This document shows positions 11,993 to 20,866 of a stretch of 64,000 bases of DNA, one piece after another. The position numbers and the translations under genes were made by a program. Positions within the stretch are counted from its first letter, which is position 1. Every line of letters begins with the position of its first letter. The stretch is from Roseospirillum parvum (GTDB taxonomy: Bacteria; Pseudomonadota; Alphaproteobacteria; Rhodospirillales; Rhodospirillaceae), in assembly GCF_900100455.1 (NCBI RefSeq), contig NZ_FNCV01000003.1, positions 62,001 to 126,000 of the forward strand. Direction: 5' to 3'. The notes under the pieces are model-generated. The model saw nothing but the letters and a program-made list of their open reading frames with translations. It did no database searches and had not been told where the DNA came from.

Positions 11993-14566
11993 TCAGCGCC
12001 GCCCGAGCAGGGCCAGCAGGGCCGGCAGCACGCCCAGGGTGGCGACCAGCAGCATGGCGATGACGAGGCTCAGCAACTGGCCCATGCTGGCCGTGCCGGC
12101 GTGCGGCGACAGGGCAATGGCGCCGAAGGAGCCCAGCGTGGTCAGGGCTGAGAAGACCACGGCGCGGGGCGTCGAGCCCTCGGCCAGATGGCCGGCCCCG
12201 TCGCGCCGCGCCCGGCTGACCAGATGGATCGCCCCGGCCACCCCGAGCCCGAACAGCAGCGGCAGGACGATCACGTTGGCGAAGTTGAAGGCCAGCCCCA
12301 GCGGCGCCATGGCGCCCACCGCGTAAAGCCCGGCCAGCCCCACCGGGACGAAGACCAGCAGGGTGTCCTTCAGGCTGCGCAGGACCACCAGCAGCATCAG
12401 GCCGAGGCCGAGGAAGGTGATCAGCCCGGCCTCGAACAGGGCGCCGATCACCGCGCGGCCCGACTCGTGGATCGACACCGGAGCCCCGGTGGCCTCCGGC
12501 GCCACTTCGCGCACGGACTCAACAAACTGTGCCAATGCCTTGGGATCGCGGAGATCGTCGCGCGGGCTGACGCTGACCAGGGCGCGCCCGTCAGGGGCCA
12601 CGAAGCGGGCCTTCAGGTCCGCCGGCAGATCACCCAGGCCGAACGCCTGGGCTTCCAGCGCCGTCTTCAGGCCGTCGATCTGGGCCGGCAGGGTACCCAG
12701 CAGACGTTGACGGATGACCTGGAGCGCCGCCGCGTCATCGCCCAGCGCCCGCAGGGCGTCGTGCAGGCGGTGGGCCGGTCCGGCCAGCTCGCCACCGGTG
12801 GCGGCCAGCGCCGCCTTCAACTCGGCCAGGGCGGCGCGGCTGGCCTCCGGCGTCGGCGGGGCGGCCTCGCCCGGTGGCAGGCTGAGCGCCGGCAGCAGGA
12901 TGAAGGCCAGCCGGTCGAGCACCGCCAGCTTGGCGTCCTGGTCGGTTGGCACCTGATCGGCCAGGGTGGTCGCCTCGGCCACCTCGGGCAGGTCGCCGAG
13001 CCGGCCGGCCAGGGCCTGGGCGGCGGGCAGGTCCCCGGCCAGCACCGAGATGCGGTACAGATCGCGGCCGTCGGCGGCCAGATCCTTGAGGGTGCGCACC
13101 GAGGGGGCGTTCTGGTCCTTCAGGTTCAGGGGATCGAAGTCGAAGCGCACTCCCGGCGCCACGGCGGCGGCGGCGACGGCCAGCCCCAGGGCGCCCCCCA
13201 GCACCACATGCGGCCGGGCCATCAGGCGTTTCTGCACGCCCTGGCCCAGGCGGCCGGCCGGGTCGGCGGCGGCCCGGGGGGCGATGGCCGGGGGTAGCAG
13301 GCGGCTGATCGCCGGGACCAGGGTCAGGTTGGCGACCAGGGCGATGATCATGCCGCCGCCGGCGATCAGGCCCAACTCGGCGAAACCCAGGTAGTCGGTG
13401 GGCAGGAAGGAGAGAAAGCCCAGCGCCGCCGCCAGGGCGCTGAGCAGCAGAGCCGGGCCGACCTCGCGCCCGGCCACCGCCAGCCCCTCGGCGTGGGCGG
13501 CGGCCTCGGCCCGGGCCTGCCGGTAGCGCAACGCGAAATGGATGCCGAAATCCACCGACAGGCCAAGGAACAGCACCGCGAAGGCGACCGACATCATGTT
13601 CAGCCGGCCCACCGCCAGCAGGCCGTAGGCAGCGGTCCACACCAGCCCCATCAACAGGGCGGCGAGCACCGCCACGAACAGGCGCGGGCTTTTCAGGCCC
13701 CACACCAGCAGCCCGACGACCAGGGTCAGGGAGACCACGCCGGCCCACCCCATGCCCTGCTCGACGCTGGCCAACTCCTCGCTCTCCAGGGCCACCGAGC
13801 CGGTCAGGCGGACCCGGATGCCGGCGCTGTCGTCCAGGCCCAGATCGGCGGCGGCGGCCAGCACCCCGTCCATCGGCCGGCGGCCCGGCGACAGGGTGTC
13901 GAAGTCGAGGCGCGGGTTGAGGACCAGGGTGCGCCGCCCGGGCGTGCCGGGCTCGGCGCCGCGCATCAGGTTCTGCCACGACAGGGCGCCGGGACGGCCG
14001 GCGGCGGCGTCCTCAAGGCTGTGGGCCATGGCGTCCAGGGTGGGGGCGAGGTCGAGGCCGCTCTGCGGGCCATGGGCCAGGGCCTGGGTCAGCAACTCCG
14101 ACAGGCTGACCAGATCGGGCCGGGTCGCCAGCCGGGCCAGGAACGGCTGGGCCCGGATCAGGCTGTCGGCCAACCCTTCGAGGTCCTCACGGTCGGCGTA
14201 GAGCAGGCCGTTCCGGCGGAAGAAGGCCATGCCTTGCGGATCGAACACCGGGCCGAACAGGGCCGGGTTCTCGGCCAGCCGCTGGCCCAGCCGGGTGGCG
14301 GCGCTCTCGGCCGCCTCCGGGGTGGGGGCGTCGATGACCACCACCAGGGTGTTGTCGAGGACCGGGAAGGCCTCGGCCTTTTCCCGCTGCCGCTGCTGGA
14401 AGGGCAGGTCGGGATCGATCATCGCCGAGGTGTCGGTGTCGATGGCGAAGCGCTCGGCCACCGTCCAGCCGGCGGCCAGGGTCAGCAGCACGGCCAGGGT
14501 CAGCACCCAGCCGGCCCGCCGCGAGGCAAAGCCCACCCAGCGGGCGATCAGATCGGCGACGGTCAT
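11993..14566 (-). CDS. hpnN: HpnN, hopanoid-associated RND (MMPL) transporter
   Basis: Inner-membrane RND-type exporter which in Rhodopseudomonas and relatives moves hopanoids to the outer membrane. From the preferred start at 14566 it is 857 residues. The layout is one N-terminal membrane helix (LTLAVLLTLAAGWTV), a periplasmic loop beginning FAIDTDTSAMI, a block of five helices including FLGLSVDFGIHFALRY, a second periplasmic loop and five more helices ending LLVATLGVLPALLALL. This is the MMPL duplication. An upstream ATG at 14656 would overlap the thiolase stop and add a Pro/Ser-rich tail, so it is rejected. It lies downstream of the thiolase and convergent with hpnM. Confidence 0.93.
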   Translation of the reverse strand: MTVADLIARWVGFASRRAGWVLTLAVLLTLAAGWTVAERFAIDTDTSAMIDPDLPFQQRQREKAEAFPVLDNTLVVVIDAPTPEAAESAATRLGQRLAENPALFGPVFDPQGMAFFRRNGLLYADREDLEGLADSLIRAQPFLARLATRPDLVSLSELLTQALAHGPQSGLDLAPTLDAMAHSLEDAAAGRPGALSWQNLMRGAEPGTPGRRTLVLNPRLDFDTLSPGRRPMDGVLAAAADLGLDDSAGIRVRLTGSVALESEELASVEQGMGWAGVVSLTLVVGLLVWGLKSPRLFVAVLAALLMGLVWTAAYGLLAVGRLNMMSVAFAVLFLGLSVDFGIHFALRYRQARAEAAAHAEGLAVAGREVGPALLLSALAAALGFLSFLPTDYLGFAELGLIAGGGMIIALVANLTLVPAISRLLPPAIAPRAAADPAGRLGQGVQKRLMARPHVVLGGALGLAVAAAAVAPGVRFDFDPLNLKDQNAPSVRTLKDLAADGRDLYRISVLAGDLPAAQALAGRLGDLPEVAEATTLADQVPTDQDAKLAVLDRLAFILLPALSLPPGEAAPPTPEASRAALAELKAALAATGGELAGPAHRLHDALRALGDDAAALQVIRQRLLGTLPAQIDGLKTALEAQAFGLGDLPADLKARFVAPDGRALVSVSPRDDLRDPKALAQFVESVREVAPEATGAPVSIHESGRAVIGALFEAGLITFLGLGLMLLVVLRSLKDTLLVFVPVGLAGLYAVGAMAPLGLAFNFANVIVLPLLFGLGVAGAIHLVSRARRDGAGHLAEGSTPRAVVFSALTTLGSFGAIALSPHAGTASMGQLLSLVIAMLLVATLGVLPALLALLGRR

Positions 14567-14589
14567 GGATGGCTTTCCGGCCAGGGCAG

Positions 14590-14619
14590 CGGCGCCGCCC
14601 CCGGGGCGGGGCGGCGCCG
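14590..14619. terminator. 12-bp GC hairpin between thiolase and hpnN
   Basis: Arms CGGCGCCGCCCC (14590-14601) and its complement (14608-14619), 6-nt loop, 20 nt after the thiolase stop. No T-run; it may be a weak terminator or a processing hairpin upstream of hpnN. Confidence 0.45.
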
Positions 14620-14639
14620 TTCTGTCGAGGGAAGGGGAG

Positions 14640-15821
14640 CTACTGGGCCTCGACAACCAGGGCGATGCCCTGCCCGCCGCCGATGCACATGGTGACCAGC
14701 CCCCAGCGGCCGCCGCTGCGCTTCAGCTCGTAAAGGCACTTCACGGTGAGGATGGCGCCGGTCGCCCCGATGGGGTGGCCCAGCGCCACCGCGCCGCCGT
14801 TGATGTTGGTCTTCTCGGCTGGGAAGTCGAGCGCCCGGGCCACCGCGCAGGCCTGGGCGGCGAAGGCCTCGTTGCTTTCGATGACGTCGAGATCGCCGAC
14901 CGAGATGCCGGCCCGCTCCAGGGCCTGGGGCACCGCCTCGATGGGGCCGAGGCCCATCACCTCGGGGGCCACGCCACCCAGGCCCCAGCCGGCCAGCCGG
15001 CCCATCGGGGCGATGCCGCGCCGCTCGGCCTCGCTGCGCTCCATCAGAACCAGGGCGGCGGCGCCGTCGTTGATGCCCGAGGCGTTGCCGGCAGTCACCG
15101 TGCCGTCCTTCTGGAACACCGTCTTCAGCTTGGCCATGCCCTCGGGCGAGGCGTCGGCGCGCACGTGCTCGTCGGTGTCGACGATGGTGGCGCCCTTGCG
15201 GGTCTTGATCTCGATGGGCAGGATCTGCTCCTTGAAGCGCCCTTCGGCGATCGCCTTGGCGGCCCGCTTGTGGCTTTCCACGGCCAGGGCGTCCTGATCC
15301 TCGCGGCTGATCGAGCGCTCGCGGGCGATGTTCTCGGCGGTCACCCCCATGTGGCCGTGGCCGAAGGGATCGGTCAGCGCGCCGACCATCATGTCGAGCG
15401 CCGCGCCGTCGCCCATGCGCTGGCCCCAGCGCAGCCCGGGCAGGGCGTAGAGGCCGCGGCTCATCACCTCGGCGCCGCCGGCCACCGCCACCTGACCGTC
15501 GCCCAGCAGCAGCATCTGGGCGGCGCTCAGGATGGCCTGGGCGCCCGAGCCGCACAGCCGGTTCAGGGTCAGCGCCGGGACCCGGCTGGGCAGGCCGGCG
15601 TCCAGCGCCGCCACCCGCGACAGGTACATGTCGCGCGGCTCGGTGTGCAGCACGTTGCCCATCACCACCTGATGCACGTCCTCGCCGGCCAGCCCGGCGC
15701 GGCGCACCGCCTCGGCGATCACCTGGGCGCCCAGGGCGGTGGGCGGCTGATCCTTCAGGCCGCCGCCGTAGTCGCCAATGGCGGTGCGCACACCGCTGAC
15801 AAAAAGAACCTCGCGGGTCAT
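14640..15821 (-). CDS. Acetyl-CoA acetyltransferase (thiolase)
   Basis: Thiolase of 393 residues that condenses or cleaves acyl-CoA. The active-site cysteine is Cys90 in NRLCGSGAQA; the C-terminal catalytic His is in GGAVALGHPIGATG and the second Cys in CIGGGQG. Length and motifs fit biosynthetic acetyl-CoA acetyltransferase or a beta-ketothiolase used for polyhydroxybutyrate. No phaB or phaC is next to it, so its pathway is open. It precedes hpnN on the same strand (73 nt apart). Confidence 0.95.
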   Translation of the reverse strand: MTREVLFVSGVRTAIGDYGGGLKDQPPTALGAQVIAEAVRRAGLAGEDVHQVVMGNVLHTEPRDMYLSRVAALDAGLPSRVPALTLNRLCGSGAQAILSAAQMLLLGDGQVAVAGGAEVMSRGLYALPGLRWGQRMGDGAALDMMVGALTDPFGHGHMGVTAENIARERSISREDQDALAVESHKRAAKAIAEGRFKEQILPIEIKTRKGATIVDTDEHVRADASPEGMAKLKTVFQKDGTVTAGNASGINDGAAALVLMERSEAERRGIAPMGRLAGWGLGGVAPEVMGLGPIEAVPQALERAGISVGDLDVIESNEAFAAQACAVARALDFPAEKTNINGGAVALGHPIGATGAILTVKCLYELKRSGGRWGLVTMCIGGGQGIALVVEAQ

Positions 15822-15923
15822 GGGCTTGGTCTCCGTCGGAAAGAGGGTGGGCAGGGCCGTTCAGCCCCGGCGATGGACCCAGTGTTCGGGCATCCGCCCG
15901 TCAAGGCAACAGGCAATTGTTGG

Positions 15924-17081
15924 TCAGCGCTTGGGCAGCCAGTCGGTCAGGCGGGCCACCGCCTGTTCCATGTCGGCCGTCTGGCCGGCGAAGGAGAAAC
16001 GCACGAAGCGATGCCCGCGGGCGCCGTCGAAGTCCAGCCCCGGGGTGGCGGCGACCCCGGTCTCGGCCAGCATGCGCTGGCAGAAGGCAACGCTGTCGTC
16101 GGTCAGGTGGGCCACCTCGGTGTAGATGTAGAAGGCCCCGTCGGCCGGCGCCATGGCCCCGAAACCGGCCTTCGGCAGGCCCTCCAGCAGCACCTTTCGG
16201 TTGGCCGCGTAGCGTTTGACGTTGGCCTCGAGGTAGTCGGTTTCCTCGAAGATCAGCTCGCCCGCCTTCTGCGACAGGGTGGGCGGCGAGATGAACAGGT
16301 TCTGGGCCAGGCATTCCACCGGCCGCACCATGTCCTCGGGCAGGACCAGCCAGCCCAGGCGCCAGCCGGTCATGCAGAAGTACTTGGAGAAGCTGTTGAC
16401 CACCACCGCGTCGTCGGCCCGCCCGGCGGCGGTCGGGGCCCGCACCCCGTCGTAGGTGATGCCGTGGTAGATCTCGTCGCTGATCAGGCGCACGCCGTTG
16501 GCCTCGCACCAGCCGATCAGGGCCTCGAACTCGGCCGGCGGGATGACCGTGCCGGTGGGATTGGCCGGACTGGCGACGATCAGTCCGTCCAGCCGCGCCC
16601 CCAGGTTCTCCAACACCTCGACGGTCGGCTGGTAGCGGGTCTCGGGGCCGACCGGGATGGCCACCGGCTCCACCCCCAGGGCGGTCAGGATGTGGCGGTA
16701 GGCGGGATAGCCGGGGGCGGCCAGACCGACCTTGTCGCCCGGCTCGAAGGCGGCCAGGAAGGCCAGCACGAAACCGCCCGAGGAGCCGGCGGTGGCGAAG
16801 ATGCGCTCGGGATCGACCGCCACCCCCTGGGTTTCCTGGTAGTGCCGGGCGATGCGCCGGCGCAGCCCGGGCAGGCCGCGCGCCACCGTGTAGCCCATGG
16901 CCTGGCCGGCGCCTTCCTCGGCCAGACGGGCCAGCAGGGGCGCCGGCACGCCGGTCGCCGGCTGGCCGACCTCCAGGTGCAGCACCGATTCGCCGGCCGC
17001 CTCGCGCTGGGCGGCGGCCTGCATGACATCCATCACGATGAACGGGGGGATGCGCCCCCGACGGGCGATCTTGAGACTCAT
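15924..17081 (-). CDS. Class I/II pyridoxal-phosphate aminotransferase
   Basis: Fold-type I aminotransferase, 385 residues. Visible PLP-site features are the Asn/Pro of SPANPTG, Asp and Tyr in SDEIYHGI, the Schiff-base Lys in SFSKYFCMTGWRLGW, and the substrate Arg near HRFVRFSFA. This is the aspartate/tyrosine-type superfamily; the donor and acceptor cannot be told. It stands 102 nt upstream of the thiolase on the same strand and may be cotranscribed. Confidence 0.92.
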   Translation of the reverse strand: MSLKIARRGRIPPFIVMDVMQAAAQREAAGESVLHLEVGQPATGVPAPLLARLAEEGAGQAMGYTVARGLPGLRRRIARHYQETQGVAVDPERIFATAGSSGGFVLAFLAAFEPGDKVGLAAPGYPAYRHILTALGVEPVAIPVGPETRYQPTVEVLENLGARLDGLIVASPANPTGTVIPPAEFEALIGWCEANGVRLISDEIYHGITYDGVRAPTAAGRADDAVVVNSFSKYFCMTGWRLGWLVLPEDMVRPVECLAQNLFISPPTLSQKAGELIFEETDYLEANVKRYAANRKVLLEGLPKAGFGAMAPADGAFYIYTEVAHLTDDSVAFCQRMLAETGVAATPGLDFDGARGHRFVRFSFAGQTADMEQAVARLTDWLPKR

Positions 17082-17102
17082 GGGTTCCTTTGTTTCCTTG
17101 GT

Positions 17103-17220
17103 GTGTCCGTCCCGTTATGGGTCGACCCCGGGGCCGGCCCGTGTCCGTCCCCTGATGGGCCGACCCCCAGGGGCCGGCCCGTGTCCGTCCCGTGATGGGC
17201 CGACCCCCAAGGGCCGGCCC
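17103..17220. repeat. Three tandem copies of a 38-40 bp repeat
   Basis: Units at 17103-17140, 17141-17180 and 17181-17220, each starting GTGTCCGTCCC and ending GGGCCGGCCC. Each can fold into a small GGGCCG/CGGCCC hairpin. They fill the spacer between the gamma-glutamyltransferase-like gene's stop and the aminotransferase start, so they may act as terminator or mRNA-stabilising elements, or simply be a minisatellite. Confidence 0.85.
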
Positions 17221-17236
17221 ATTGGCTTGGGCGGCC

Positions 17237-18730
17237 TCAATCGTCGGCCAGCAGCAGCCGGCCCAGGCTGTTGCCCCGGGGGTCGCTGCCGACCCGGCAG
17301 CTTTCCGGGTGCGACGAGATGCTTTTCGGGCAGCGGGCCAGATTGACCAAAGCCGGCGCCGATTCCGAGGTCCAGCCCACGGTCTGCGCGCCACTGACCA
17401 GCTTGGTGTCACCGCGCAGGGCGGCCAGGGCCAGCGCGCCGACGCCGGCGCTGGGGTCGCTGCCGTGGGCCCCGGCGATGGCCAGCCGGAACTCGTTGCT
17501 GTTCTCGTTCACCGCCAGCCCCAGGGCCATCGGCGGGGTTTCGCCGTCGCCCGGCCAGGGGGCGGGCAGGAAGCCGAAGCCGGGCAGGCCGCGGCCGATG
17601 CCGAAGGGCGCGTTCAGGGTCAGCGTGCAGGCCACCGCATCGCCCCGGGAATCGACGGCGATCAGCGAGGTGGTGCCGACCAGGGCGGTGCCGCCGCGTT
17701 CCTCGGCCAGACGGCGGGCGGTGGCCGCCAGTTGGCTCACCGCGTCGTCGGCGTCGGTGTCGTCGGACAGCCGCGGCCACAGGTCTGCCAGGGCGTGGCC
17801 GGCATAGGGCGCCGGCGGCAGGTGCAGGGTGGCATACCCTTCCTCGACCGTCGTGGTGTCGTGCCAGGTGGGGCGGTAGTCGCGCAGGTCGGCGAGGTTC
17901 AGCTTCAGGCCGGCCCGCCCGGCGGCGGCGGCCAGATCGCGGGCCAGGGCGCCGTTGTAGAAGTCGCCGACACCGCGCCCGCGCACCCGCCCGAACAGCG
18001 AGGCCAGCTCCAGGTTGGCCGCCGAGCCGCCGACCGCGCGCGGCTCGCCCCGGCCCTCGAACAGGTTGGCGGTGGCGGGATCGTCGGCCAGCCCGGCCGG
18101 CGCCGCCTTGAGGTCGCTGGCCAGGGCGCGCGAGATGGGGGAGCCGAAGCGGGCCGCCCGCTCCGGGCCGATGAGCAGGCTTTCGAAGCGCAGTCGGCCG
18201 TGGCGGGCGTGCAGGGCGAACAGGCCGCGCAACAGACCGGGCACCGCCACCGCCTGACCGGGGCCGCCCTCGGCCAGGGCCTGGGTCGGCGCGCCGGGCA
18301 GGAAGTCCAGGGCCTGGACCCGTTCCGCCTCGCCATCGTAGACCAGACACAGCCCGCCACCACCGATGCCGGCCGAGCCGGGATAGCTGACCGCCAGGTT
18401 GAGGGCCATGGCGACCGCCGCGTCGGCGGCGCTGCCGCCGGCCGACAGCACGCCTTCCGAGGCGATCACCGCCCCCGGTTCATCGGCCACGATCATGCCG
18501 GCGAAGGCGCTTTCATAGTTCAACTGGCCGACCGCCGGTTCCTCCAGGCCACAGGCGGCGGGCAGCAACAGCGCCATCAGCAGCGCGCCGAGCCGGGGCA
18601 GGGGACGCCGGGCGGCGCGTTGACGCCCGCCGCCGGGCGCCCTAACTTGCCGGGGTGACGGGCTCCGGGGCGCCACCTGGGCGGCATCCAGCCGGGGTCC
18701 GGCGGCAAAGGGGGTCGGCGTGCGGCTCAT
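17237..18730 (-). CDS. Gamma-glutamyltransferase-family lipoprotein, atypical
   Basis: Ntn-hydrolase superfamily protein resembling gamma-glutamyltransferase, which acts on glutathione in the periplasm. After an Arg-rich start and hydrophobic segment there is a lipobox-like LPAAC, suggesting a lipoprotein. Family features: ADEPGAVIASEGVLSAGGSA with AADAAVAMALNLAV, GSAGIGGGGLCLVY, and the putative nucleophile Thr in GTTSLIAVDSRG. The classical HTTHFSV-type signature and the family's usual 550-plus residues are missing; this one has about 497. The start is uncertain: ATG at 18730 overlaps the divergent protease gene by 11 bp, while a GTG at 18676 avoids overlap. Activity therefore may differ from true GGT. 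Confidence 0.8.
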   Translation of the reverse strand: MSRTPTPFAAGPRLDAAQVAPRSPSPRQVRAPGGGRQRAARRPLPRLGALLMALLLPAACGLEEPAVGQLNYESAFAGMIVADEPGAVIASEGVLSAGGSAADAAVAMALNLAVSYPGSAGIGGGGLCLVYDGEAERVQALDFLPGAPTQALAEGGPGQAVAVPGLLRGLFALHARHGRLRFESLLIGPERAARFGSPISRALASDLKAAPAGLADDPATANLFEGRGEPRAVGGSAANLELASLFGRVRGRGVGDFYNGALARDLAAAAGRAGLKLNLADLRDYRPTWHDTTTVEEGYATLHLPPAPYAGHALADLWPRLSDDTDADDAVSQLAATARRLAEERGGTALVGTTSLIAVDSRGDAVACTLTLNAPFGIGRGLPGFGFLPAPWPGDGETPPMALGLAVNENSNEFRLAIAGAHGSDPSAGVGALALAALRGDTKLVSGAQTVGWTSESAPALVNLARCPKSISSHPESCRVGSDPRGNSLGRLLLADD

Positions 18731-20153
18731 CCACGGTCTCGGCACCGGTATTCTCCTGATCCTGGGGCGTCGCGGCGGACTGCGCGGTCTGCCCTGCGGC
18801 CTGGTTGTGTTGGGCCTGGCCGTGGCCGGCCTGTTGGGCGGGCCTTTGGCCGCCCGGCCGGCCGGGGCGGAAACCACCATCATCCGCGACGCGGAGGTGG
18901 AAGGTATCATCCGCGATTGGACCGTGCCACTGTTCCGCGCCGCCGGACTGGCCCCGGAAACCCTGCGCCTGCGCATCATCGCCGACGACCAACTGAACGC
19001 CTTCACCACCGGCCAGGGGCGCCTGTTCCTGAACACCGGGACCCTGGCCGCCGCCGAGACACCGGACGAGATCATCGGCGTCATCGCCCACGAGGTGGGC
19101 CACATGGCCGGCGGCGACGTGATCAAGCTGAAGGATCAGATCGAGCAGGCCCAGGTGACCTCGCTGATCACGGCGCTGCTGGGCGCGGCGGCCGGCGCCG
19201 CCACCGGGCGCGGCGACGTGGCTAGCGGCATCATGCTGGGCGGGCAGGGCGTCGCCATGGGCCAGTTCTTCGGCTTCAGCCGCACCCAGGAGGCGATGGC
19301 CGATTCCTTTGCCCTGCGGGTGCTCGACGACACCGGGCAATCGGCGCAGGGCCTTTTGACCTTCTTCGAACGCCTGGGCGACCAGGACCTGCTGCCGACC
19401 TCGTCCCAGGCCCTGTGGGCCCGCACCCATCCGCTGACCGGCGACCGCATCGCCGCCGTGCGCCACCATGTGGAGACGACCAGCGCCGAGGTGCGCCCGG
19501 CCGGCCCGGACGAACAGGCGCGGCACGCCCGGATGGTCGCCAAGCTGACCTCGTTCCTGAAAAGCTTCGGGCTGACCATGCGTCAGTACCCGCCGGAAGA
19601 CACCTCGCTGCCGGCGCGCTACGCCCGGGCCATCGCCTACTATCGGCACAACGACCTCAAGGAGGCGTTGGTCGAGATCGACGGCCTGCTGGCCGATCAC
19701 CCGGACGACCCCTACTTCCACGAGCTGAAGGGCCAGATGCTGTTCGAGAACGGCCGCCTGGAACCGGCCGTGGCCAGCTATCGGCGGGCCGTGGAGCTGG
19801 CGCCGGGGCGCACCCTGATCATCCTCGGCCTGGCCCACGCCCTGGTCGAAAGCGGCCGGCCGGAGGATCTGGCCGAGGCCCAGGAGGTGCTTTCCCCGGC
19901 GGTCAGCCACGAGACCGACAATCCCTTTGCCTGGTGGCTGGTCGCCAACGCCTATGGCAAGGACGGCAAGATCCCCATGGCCGCCTATGCCGAGGCCGAG
20001 CGGGCGATCCTGCTCGGCAAGCCCGAAGAGGCCCTGTACCACGTGCGTAGGGCGATGTCGGAAACCGAGAAGGGCACCCCCTTCTGGTTCCGCCTGGAAG
20101 ACGCCGAGGCCGAGGCCGAGAACCTCAAGGAAAAGATGGCCCGCCAGCGCTGA
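18720..20153 (+). CDS. M48-family metalloprotease with TPR repeats (BepA-like)
   Basis: Periplasmic zinc protease of the BepA/YfgC type, which in E. coli controls outer-membrane protein assembly. The 477 residues begin with an N-terminal signal segment to about residue 50. The zinc motif is HEVGH at 124-128, with the third ligand Glu in TQEAMADSF near 186. A plug-like loop and about four TPR-type helical pairs follow from residue 295. Start GTG at 18720 follows AAAGGGGG at good spacing. The stop overlaps the hpnG start by one base (TGATG), so the two are translationally coupled. Confidence 0.92.
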   Translation: MRLIHGLGTGILLILGRRGGLRGLPCGLVVLGLAVAGLLGGPLAARPAGAETTIIRDAEVEGIIRDWTVPLFRAAGLAPETLRLRIIADDQLNAFTTGQGRLFLNTGTLAAAETPDEIIGVIAHEVGHMAGGDVIKLKDQIEQAQVTSLITALLGAAAGAATGRGDVASGIMLGGQGVAMGQFFGFSRTQEAMADSFALRVLDDTGQSAQGLLTFFERLGDQDLLPTSSQALWARTHPLTGDRIAAVRHHVETTSAEVRPAGPDEQARHARMVAKLTSFLKSFGLTMRQYPPEDTSLPARYARAIAYYRHNDLKEALVEIDGLLADHPDDPYFHELKGQMLFENGRLEPAVASYRRAVELAPGRTLIILGLAHALVESGRPEDLAEAQEVLSPAVSHETDNPFAWWLVANAYGKDGKIPMAAYAEAERAILLGKPEEALYHVRRAMSETEKGTPFWFRLEDAEAEAENLKEKMARQR

Positions 20154-20866
20154 TGAGCACTCTGCCCCCGATTGGTCTGATCACCGGATTGTCCATGGAA
20201 CGCCGGGCCCTGAAACGCCTGCGCGGCCAGGGCGTTGTCGTCACCTGCTCGGGCATCGGCCCGCGCCGCGCCCGGGCCGCCGCCGAGCGCCTGCTGGCCG
20301 AGGGGGCGACGGCGCTGATCAGTGCCGGCACCGCCGGCGGACTGACCGACACCACCGCCCCCGGGCATCTGATGGTGCCCGCCGCCGTGGTTTCCACCGA
20401 GGGGGTGCGCCTGGATGCCGATGCCGAGTGGCACGCCGCCGTGCTGGACGCGCTGGCCCCCCTCGACCCCGACCCGGGGCGCCTGCTGGGTAGTGATCTG
20501 CCGATTCTCACCGAGGCCGAGAAGCGCCGTCTGGGGCGGGAGATGGACTGTCTGGCCGTGGACATGGAAAGCCACGCCGTGGGCGCCGTCGCGGCCCAGG
20601 CCGGGGTGCCCTTCCTGGCCCTGAGGGTGGTCACCGACACGGTGGATCGCCAGCTTCCCGCCGCCTTGGGCCAGGCCTTCACCCGCCAGGGCGAGTTGCG
20701 CCCGGGTGGGCTGTTGCTCGGCCTGGCCCGGCGGCCCTGGGAACTGGGTCAGATGGGGCGGCTGAAAAAGGACGCCGACGCCGCCATGGCCACCCTGCGC
20801 CACCTCGCCCGGCTGCCGCTGCCCCGGCCGGCGGCACCGCCTACCGACCCGGGCCGAGCAGGCTGA
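20153..20866 (+). CDS. hpnG: HpnG-like adenosylhopane nucleosidase/phosphorylase
   Basis: Nucleoside phosphorylase superfamily protein of 237 residues. In hopanoid producers HpnG releases adenine from adenosylhopane to give ribosylhopane, the step after HpnH. Family features are GLSMERRAL, TCSGIGPRRARAAAERLL, SAGTAGGL and the base-binding VDMESHAVGAVA with VVTDT. It starts at the last base of the M48 protease stop and its 3' end overlaps hpnH's 3' end by 26 bp on the opposite strand. The convergent neighbour hpnH strongly supports the hopanoid assignment. Confidence 0.9.
   Translation: MSTLPPIGLITGLSMERRALKRLRGQGVVVTCSGIGPRRARAAAERLLAEGATALISAGTAGGLTDTTAPGHLMVPAAVVSTEGVRLDADAEWHAAVLDALAPLDPDPGRLLGSDLPILTEAEKRRLGREMDCLAVDMESHAVGAVAAQAGVPFLALRVVTDTVDRQLPAALGQAFTRQGELRPGGLLLGLARRPWELGQMGRLKKDADAAMATLRHLARLPLPRPAAPPTDPGRAG

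Noticed and set aside
14566-14656. N-terminal extension of HpnN from an ATG at 14656
   Set aside because: It would overlap the thiolase stop and add a Ser/Pro/Gly-rich, family-unlike tail; the ATG at 14566 has a GGAAAG upstream.
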